From: Babylonia areolata | Lineage: Eukaryota; Mollusca; Gastropoda; Neogastropoda; Buccinidae | Length of the DNA stretch: 64,000 bases | Direction of reading: 5' to 3' | Assembly (NCBI RefSeq): GCF_041734735.1 | Contig: NC_134891.1 | Coordinates: forward strand, 4,966,230-5,030,229 | Shown here: in pieces, positions 60,101 through 64,000 of the stretch | How positions within the stretch are numbered: position 1 is the stretch's first letter | How the letters are laid out: every line of letters begins with the position of its first letter | Notes under the pieces: model-generated | Told to the model about the DNA's origin: nothing | The model's database searches: none | What the model saw: the letters and a program-made list of their open reading frames with translations, nothing else | Position numbers and translations under genes: made by a program

Positions 60101-62168
60101 ATCAAGAAACAACATGTTTGCATGTTATACGCTATTCTGAGCCTGTGCAAGTTTGCATAACAGTGCAGTTAATGACACAGTCTTTTAGCATGCAAAAAGC
60201 ATGGGGATTACTTGTAAGGGTTCACTTTTTTGCGAATGGTTAAAAAAAAAAAATCAAATCTTTTTTGTTGTACTGTTCCGTGTTTAATCATCGTGTTAAG
60301 TGTATGTAAAGCTGGCACTTTGGCCCAGTCCTTAGTGGACTGAGAACCTCATCTTAACTTTCATGGGCTGCCACACTCAAACAAGGATGCAAAATTGCAC
60401 TTTGTACTGGGTCTGTCTTGTGCTGCAGCTTTGGGGACTAGTTGGCCTTTGGGGACCATCCCAACGCTGTCTTCAAGCCCTCTTGGCTTAGAGAGTGGGG
60501 GTGTAACTTCGGCATGATGAGAGTCTCCACATGGCACTATAATTGAGTTCTGGCCCAGATAGTTGGGACAGCAGTTGCCTCCTCTGCTGTTCGATAGTCA
60601 TAGGTGGGCACACCTATCACACTTACTTGTTGTAGACATCGTAGTCACACTGTCAAAAACTGTTACACATTTTGGAGTTAAGTATTGACTGATATATGTA
60701 TATATTGGTGTGTTTTATTTTATTTTTTTCTCTTCCTCTTGCTCCAGGGAGTGACTTGTTGAAATGGTGTTAAGAAATTGTGACCCCAAAAGCAGGACTC
60801 CCAAGCAAATCTTCCTGTGATTGAAGAAGTGCTTGACAAGAGTTTGGAAATAGGATGGGGGTGTTGGGGTAAAGAATGAGACAGTGGAGGAGGTAGTGTC
60901 AGTTCTAAAACTCCAGCTCCAGTCACTAGTTCTGAATACATTGTTTTGGTCAAAATATACTGATGTAGTATATTTGGTTGATATCATTACATCTGGTAAT
61001 CTTGTTCATCTGTATTCTTACTGTCAACCACTTGGACAGCCTGTCTGTCTTACTTGTCTATTAGGCAGATTATTGCCCTCTCCCTTTTCTCACATGATAT
61101 GAAAAGTAGCAGGCAATGATGACAAAACATCATCAAGAAACAACATGTTTGCATGTTATACGCTATTCTGAGCCTGTGCAAGTTTGCCTAACAGTGCAGT
61201 TAATGACAGTCTTTTAGCATGCAAAAAGCGTGGGGTTGACTTGTAAGAGTTTACTTTTTTGTGTTGAAAAAAAAAAAATTAAAAAAAATAAATTTTTTTT
61301 TGGTTGTACTGTTCCATGTTTCTAATCAATGCGTCAAGTATATGTAAAGCTTGCACTTTGGCCCAGTCCATAGTGGACTCAGAACCTCATCTAAACTTTC
61401 ATGGGCTGCCACACTCAAACAAGGAGGCAAGATTGCACTTTGTACTGGGTCTGTCTGGTGCTGCAGCTTTGGGGACCAGTTGGCCTTTGGGGACCATCCC
61501 AGCGCTGTCTTCAAGCCCTCTTGGCTTAGAGAGTGGGGGTGTAACTTAGGCATGATGACAGTCTCCACTATAATTGAGTTCTGGCCCAGATAGTCAAGAC
61601 AGCAGTTGCCTCCTCTGTGTTCTGATGGTCTTAGTCGGGAACTACTATCAGACTCACTTGTAGTAAATATTGTTGTCACATTGTCAAAAACCACCTCACA
61701 TCAAGGGTTTAGTTTTGACTGAAGCCCAGTATGTATGTGTGTATATATATATATATATATAGATATATAGATATATAGATATATATATATTTAAAAAAAA
61801 AAATTATTTATTTATTTATTTATTTTTTTCCCTCCTACTCTAGGGAGTGACTTGTTGAAATGGCATTATGAATGTGGGTCTGATGCTGAGTGAGGTAAAC
61901 AAAGTATTGTAGATATATAGAATTTACAGTACACAGATATATACAAGGGAGACGCAAAATGAGCCACAATGTCAAAACGAGAGCAGCAACAAAGTGAACC
62001 TGAAGAGTGAAGTTTGAAGAACGATGAAAACTTTGTTACAGTGACCAGGCCGAGGCCCGCCGTACCAAGGTGAAGGAGGCTCGTAGGAGACGAGAGGAAA
62101 GACTGGCCCTCAAGAAGCAAGAGATGCTCAAGTCTTTTGCCAAAGAAGATGAATCCCCCAAGAAATAA
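45590..62168 (+). CDS. RPL19: Ribosomal protein eL19 (RPL19), complete, 5 exons; host of two snoRNA families
   Basis: Structural protein of the large ribosomal subunit, cytosolic after nucleolar assembly. Spliced length is 594 bp (5+107+244+111+127), giving 197 residues, close to the 196 of human RPL19. The start [20 protein letters not shown], the core [20 protein letters not shown], the basic [18 protein letters not shown] and the C-terminal helix [20 protein letters not shown] are all clear family sequence. All introns are GT-AG. The first coding exon holds only ATGAG, and the rest of codon 2 comes from exon 2. Introns 3 and 4 carry tandem H/ACA and C/D snoRNAs, so the pre-mRNA has a second output of rRNA-modifying guides. 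A TOP-like tract at the start predicts growth-linked translational control. Confidence 0.97.
45930..46105 (+). mobile_element. LINE reverse-transcriptase fragment (RPL19 intron 1)
   Basis: Encodes [20 protein letters not shown] then [20 protein letters not shown], the conserved end of a CR1/Jockey-like reverse transcriptase. It is cut off by a short dispersed repeat from 46112. Confidence 0.75.
46112..46985 (+). repeat. Right arm of inverted repeat (repeat Z plus body), with internal duplication
   Basis: Repeat Z at 46112-46238, then A-rich and (AAAT)n stretches, AATACATATAAACGTACATG and CGCAGCTTCCACGG. The last 190 bases or so (46610-46790) are duplicated at 46809-46980. Confidence 0.7.
46985..47345 (+). 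mobile_element. LINE C-terminal fragment (RPL19 intron 1)
   Basis: Frames in this stretch read like the tail of the same LINE type: [16 protein letters not shown], then [11 protein letters not shown] and [12 protein letters not shown]-like segments, with frame changes. It is probably the continuation of the fragment at 45930, split by repeats at 46112-46980. Confidence 0.55.
47346..48938. other. RPL19 intron 1 right part
   Basis: AT-rich. No C/D or H/ACA candidate with both boxes and guide was found here. Confidence 0.4.
48939..49045 (+). CDS. RPL19: RPL19 exon 2
   Basis: Encodes ..[20 protein letters not shown] then [15 protein letters not shown] plus one base. Acceptor ttttacag, donor gtaagt. 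Confidence 0.97.
49046..49614. other. RPL19 intron 2
   Basis: AT-rich, 569 bp, nothing recognised and no snoRNA boxes. Confidence 0.5.
49615..49858 (+). CDS. RPL19: RPL19 exon 3
   Basis: Encodes [20 protein letters not shown], then [20 protein letters not shown], then [20 protein letters not shown] and [21 protein letters not shown]. Acceptor tttcag, donor gtgagt. Codon use is GC-rich against AT-rich flanking introns. Confidence 0.97.
50157..50303 (+). repeat. Tandem duplicate of about 70 bp in RPL19 intron 3
   Basis: A block beginning AAATCTACAGTCAGTAAAC and ending AAAATGGAGCAAG occurs twice in a row. Confidence 0.8.
50690..50823 (+). ncRNA. H/ACA snoRNA copy A (RPL19 intron 3)
   Basis: Hairpin 1 closes with TGCATTC (50693) and GAATGCA (50741). 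The hinge is AGAGAA (ANANNA). Hairpin 2 closes with GAAGCC (50758) and GGCTTC (50811). ACA (50818-50820) is followed by three bases. The hairpin 1 pocket arms GGTATCT and TCG pair with 18S rRNA AGATACC and CGA around one unpaired U. The host-gene strand and a length near 134 fit intronic H/ACA snoRNAs. Confidence 0.82.
50939..50998 (+). repeat. (CA)n microsatellite, RPL19 intron 3
   Basis: An alternating CG/CA run following H/ACA copy A. Similar short CA runs follow copies B, C and D. Confidence 0.85.
51190..51324 (+). ncRNA. H/ACA snoRNA copy B (RPL19 intron 3)
   Basis: Same family as copy A, with pocket arms GGTATCT and TCG kept. The lower stem of hairpin 1 is weaker (TGCATC against GAATGCA). 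The hinge is ACATAA; hairpin 2 is GGAGCC with GGCTTC using one G-U pair; ACA is at 51319-51321. It is the most diverged copy in hairpin 2, and may be less active. Confidence 0.72.
51716..51849 (+). ncRNA. H/ACA snoRNA copy C (RPL19 intron 3)
   Basis: GCATTC pairs with GAATGC, the hinge is AAAGAA, hairpin 2 GGAGTC/GGCTTC has G-U pairs, and ACA is at 51844-51846 in a short CA run. The apical loop differs (ACAAATGG instead of ACTGATGG), but the guide arms are unchanged. Confidence 0.75.
52396..52528 (+). ncRNA. H/ACA snoRNA copy D (RPL19 intron 3)
   Basis: TGCATTC/GAATGCA stem, ACAGAA hinge, GAAGCC/GGCTTC stem, and ACA at 52523-52525. It is nearly identical to copy E within a direct duplication with a period of about 677 bp. 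Confidence 0.82.
53073..53205 (+). ncRNA. H/ACA snoRNA copy E (RPL19 intron 3)
   Basis: Same stems and ACAGAA hinge as copy D, with ACA at 53200-53202 followed by TGC. The apical loop has TGATTGAG in place of TGATGGAG, which removes one stem pair. Unlike copies C and D it is not followed by a CA repeat, so the ACA box is independent of microsatellite sequence. Confidence 0.8.
53690..53912 (+). mobile_element. SINE family 1, headless degraded copy
   Basis: Keeps a diverged core (CAGAACCCAGTGCAATAAAG) and the 3' part to ATTTCACACAGAGAAATCTA; the tRNA head is gone. It lies just upstream of RPL19 exon 4. Confidence 0.7.
53979..54089 (+). CDS. RPL19: RPL19 exon 4
   Basis: Encodes [20 protein letters not shown] then [16 protein letters not shown] plus two bases, aligning with the [20 protein letters not shown] segment of vertebrate eL19. 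Acceptor ggcag, donor gtaaac. Confidence 0.96.
54180..54312 (-). mobile_element. tRNA-like SINE head (RPL19 intron 4)
   Basis: The minus strand reads GGAAGATGGCAGAATGGTTA with B box GGGTTCGAATCCC and an unpaired leucine/serine-like arm. It lacks a full cloverleaf end, so a tRNA-derived element is more likely than a tRNA gene. Confidence 0.5.
54578..54643 (+). ncRNA. Box C/D snoRNA copy 1 (RPL19 intron 4)
   Basis: Terminal stem CAGGC/GCCTG, C box GTGATGA (54584-54590) and D box CTGA (54635-54638). The antisense element TATACGCTATT directly before D is complementary to 11 bases of 18S rRNA. Length is 66. Confidence 0.85.
55261..55326 (+). ncRNA. Box C/D snoRNA copy 2 (RPL19 intron 4)
   Basis: CAGGC/GCCTG stem, C box ATGATGA (55267-55273), D box CTGA (55318-55321), and the same TATACGCTATT antisense element. 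Its flanks are paralogous to those of copy 1 over several hundred bases, indicating duplication of an intron segment. Confidence 0.86.
55947..56012 (+). ncRNA. Box C/D snoRNA copy 3 with altered C box (RPL19 intron 4)
   Basis: Stem CAGGC/GCCTG, D box CTGA (56004-56007) and the antisense element are intact. The C box reads GTGAGGA (55953-55959), departing from RTGATGA at a position normally needed for the kink-turn. It may be a decaying copy. Confidence 0.65.
56949..57015 (+). ncRNA. Box C/D snoRNA copy 4 (RPL19 intron 4)
   Basis: Stem CAGGC/GCCTG, C box ATGATGA (56955-56961), D box CTGA (57007-57010), antisense TATACGCTATT. First of five near-identical copies in the repeat units of about 1.04 kb. 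Confidence 0.87.
57991..58057 (+). ncRNA. Box C/D snoRNA copy 5 (RPL19 intron 4)
   Basis: All boxes intact: ATGATGA at 57997-58003 and CTGA at 58049-58052, with stem CAGGC/GCCTG. It differs from copy 4 by single bases between the boxes; the guide is unchanged. Confidence 0.87.
59028..59094 (+). ncRNA. Box C/D snoRNA copy 6 (RPL19 intron 4)
   Basis: C box ATGATGA (59034-59040), D box CTGA (59086-59089), stem CAGGC/GCCTG; the guide is identical to the other copies. Confidence 0.87.
60079..60145 (+). ncRNA. Box C/D snoRNA copy 7 (RPL19 intron 4)
   Basis: C box ATGATGA (60085-60091), D box CTGA (60137-60140), stem CAGGC/GCCTG. The sequence appears identical to copy 6. Confidence 0.87.
61110..61176 (+). 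ncRNA. Box C/D snoRNA copy 8 (RPL19 intron 4)
   Basis: C box ATGATGA (61116-61122), D box CTGA (61168-61171), stem CAGGC/GCCTG. Last copy, about 860 bases before the exon 5 acceptor. Confidence 0.87.
62042..62168 (+). CDS. RPL19: RPL19 exon 5 with stop codon
   Basis: Encodes [20 protein letters not shown] then [21 protein letters not shown] and TAA at 62166-62168. Acceptor gttacag. Confidence 0.96.
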
Positions 62169-62194
62169 ACAGTCTTGTCAACAGTTGTTGATGG

Positions 62195-62200
62195 AATAAA
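62195..62200 (+). terminator. RPL19 polyadenylation signal
   Basis: AATAAA lies 27 bases after the stop codon and is followed by GT-rich DNA from 62211 that could be the downstream element. The implied 3' UTR is about 50 bases, short as usual for this gene class. Confidence 0.8.
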
Positions 62201-62439
62201 TGCCTTCTTTGTGACTTTGGTGTTTTGAGACTTGTTTTTGTGTGTGAGGATTTTTTTTTTCTCTTTTTTTTTTCTTTTATGAGAAAGAGGGAGATGAAAT
62301 ATTTTTGTTTGAGAGAGGGCCTTTTTTTTTTTTTTTTTTTTATATAAGCAAGTGAAAGGGTCGAGCTGTGAAGTTATGAATGTGCAGTGTGAGGTAGAAG
62401 GTCTTCAAAATATTTCAGTATTTTTTTTTCCTCTTCGCG

Positions 62440-62790
62440 TTAGTGGACTTCAACTCCCATGTTCACTTGTATTATATGTATGATTGATTGTTTTTGTTTT
62501 TTTTACCCAGCCATACTCTGTTTTCGAGGGTGTGCATGCTGGGTATGGTCATGCTTCCATAACTCACCTTACTCTAGTTCTAGATTACAGGATCTGTAAC
62601 ATGAGCATTTGATCTACAACATGCATATACATATGAAGGGGATCCAGGCACTAGCAGGTCTACACATATATTTACCTGGGAAATCACAAAAGTCTCCATC
62701 CCTGACCCACCACCAGGTGTGCTGGAACAGAGAACTAGAAACTCCGGCAAGCATCCAGTGCATCTAACCATTTGGCCACTGAATCTGTAA
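62440..62790 (-). mobile_element. SINE family 2, old degraded copy
   Basis: Body landmarks GTGTGCATGCTGGGTATG and CACTAGCAGGTCTACACA remain; the head is strongly diverged. It lies downstream of RPL19. Confidence 0.65.
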
Positions 62791-62824
62791 AAAAAACCCC
62801 ACAAAATGCCTCCCCAAATATTAA

Positions 62825-63048
62825 CTCACTCAGTACGGCCAGTCCTCTCTTCTCATCTGCACAGACCCCTCGGATGTCCAGTGGGTGTCTTAATGACCCA
62901 ACCTTTAGCTTCCCTCATCAGAATTGTGGTATTCTTTGTCAACATTCACCTCTTCAGTATAAGAGCCACCCGCTTGCAATATTTTGTTGATGGAAACTGG
63001 GGTGAAACGCTGTTAACGTCGTCTCTTTCGCCATTCGTATGGAGAGAG
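62825..63048. mobile_element. TTAA-flanked MITE, copy 2
   Basis: Same ends and interior as 13745-13969, with TTAA at 62821-62824 and 63049-63052. The copies differ by scattered substitutions. Confidence 0.8.
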
Positions 63049-63274
63049 TTAAGTGAGCGAATATGTTTAACCCCTAGGTTTTCAGTGGCTGGAGAATTTC
63101 TGAAGTGGGTGAATGATAGTGATAACAATGATGTACGTTTGCATCGTGCGTTGTGCCCTTTCTCTTTAAGGGCTCAGGGTGCTTAACCTCCACCCCCACC
63201 CACCCTCTCTAAGTCAGTTGGCAAGCATGGGGAGGTGGTGTAGAAGTAGGAACCCATGAGTGCTTGCAGAGAGT

Positions 63275-63408
63275 TTCAGTTTCAGTAGCTCCAGGAGGCG
63301 TCACTGCGTTTGGACAAATCCATATACGCTACACCACATCTCATGATCTGCCAAGCAGATGCCTGACCAGCAGCGTAACCCAACGCGCTTAGTCAGGCCT
63401 TGAGTTGC
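63275..63408 (+). repeat. Short dispersed repeat Z
   Basis: Near-complete copy downstream of RPL19, with an 8-base insertion before TGCCAAGCAGATG. Confidence 0.8.
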
Positions 63409-63409
63409 A

Positions 63410-64000
63410 GAGAGGTTTTGACAAGTAGAGTTAACAATAATCATAGTACTTGCATGGCGCAAACACCCAGTGTGATGGGCTTAGAGTGCCGTACATGAAA
63501 CAACACATATATAATAGTGAATAATAACATACCTCTGCACATAAAAAACCAACACATATGTGTATCTGTACACCAAGAGAAAACTACAAATTGCAGGTAT
63601 GAACAATATTTGTGTTTGTATTTCTTTTTATCACACACACACACTCAACTAAAATGCCAAACACGCTTGCGCGCACACATACATCCACTCAGACGCATGC
63701 ACACACACACTCGCACTACAAGACAACTTCAGTAGAGGCCAGAGTAGGGTGGGTAGTTCTTTGTAACTGTTGAGCAGCCAAGACAACTTCACTTTTTTTT
63801 TGTGGGGACCGTAATGACACTTGGGCAATGGTTTTCACATCTTTGAAAATCCTGGCTTGTGCAGGTTTCAGTGAATTTTGATGCAGTACATGTAGGCCAC
63901 GCAGCTGTTCAGACTAAAGTATTATTAAAAAAAAAGGACCAGCAGTTATCTCAAAAGTGAAAGAAGAAAGACGACAGGGTTTCTGGAAAATACAATTTTG
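63410..64000. other. Downstream flank of RPL19
   Basis: Contains a SINE family 1 tail fragment at about 63605 and CA-rich DNA; no gene seen. Confidence 0.4.

Larger units (their letters stand above)
55500..61870 (+). repeat. Tandem array of snoRNA-bearing units of about 1.04 kb (RPL19 intron 4)
   Basis: Landmarks such as CTTGTTGAAATGG recur at about 56590, 57635, 58670, 59715, 60760 and 61855. Each unit holds one C/D snoRNA, a segment related to dispersed repeat X in inverted orientation (containing GGGGACCAGTTGGCCTTTGG), and a block ending in CTCCAGCTCCAGTCACTAG. Spacings between snoRNA starts are about 1002, 1042, 1037, 1051 and 1031. An older pair of units of about 685 bp precedes the array (54540-55950). 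Confidence 0.85.

Noticed and set aside
58179-61593. Recurrent short frames in RPL19 intron 4, such as those with [17 protein letters not shown]
   Set aside because: They recur because the DNA unit is tandemly repeated; they also exist in degraded copies and have no known domain.

Overview
This window is animal nuclear DNA, most likely from a mollusc and probably a marine gastropod. It has GT-AG introns, long AT-rich repeat-filled intergenic DNA, several tRNA-derived SINE families, CR1/L2- and I-type LINE fragments, TTAA-flanked piggyBac-like elements, satellites and microsatellites. The species assignment is inference from the style of the repeats. Nothing prokaryotic or plasmid-like was seen.

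Two host genes are supported, head to head about 7.8 kb apart. (1) ATP-dependent 6-phosphofructokinase lies on the minus strand. Ten coding exons between 37808 and 11409 encode the N-terminal catalytic half, about 408 residues, with every exon junction in frame. The C-terminal half was not found left of 11409 and presumably lies beyond the window. (2) Ribosomal protein eL19 (RPL19) lies on the plus strand and is complete: five coding exons from 45590 to 62168 give 197 residues, with a pyrimidine-rich TOP-like start region and an AATAAA signal.

The most interesting content is in the RPL19 introns. Intron 3 carries five tandemly diverged copies of one H/ACA snoRNA: two hairpins, an ANANNA hinge, and ACA three bases before the end. 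Intron 4 carries eight copies of one box C/D snoRNA, all with the same antisense element. By pairing, the C/D family should guide 2'-O-methylation of the G in AATAG of 18S rRNA. Hairpin 1 of the H/ACA family should guide pseudouridylation of the U in GACGAUCAGAUACC of 18S rRNA. One ribosomal-protein gene thus seems to host amplified families of both snoRNA classes, each spread by tandem duplication of intron segments. The five youngest C/D copies sit in units of about 1.04 kb.

Layout: 1-11.4 kb, PFK intron 10 or 3' side, with repeats and one unexplained proline-rich ORF; 11.4-37.8 kb, PFK exons separated by introns holding a 970-bp polypyrimidine tract, a 43-bp satellite, a 62-bp satellite, SINEs and LINE tails; 38.5-42 kb, an intergenic block with unusual ACTG/CAGT-rich composition; 42.9-43.8 kb, a LINE RNase H fragment; 44.2-46.8 kb, an inverted repeat pair around the RPL19 promoter; 45.6-62.2 kb, RPL19 with its snoRNA arrays; 62.2-64 kb, repeats.
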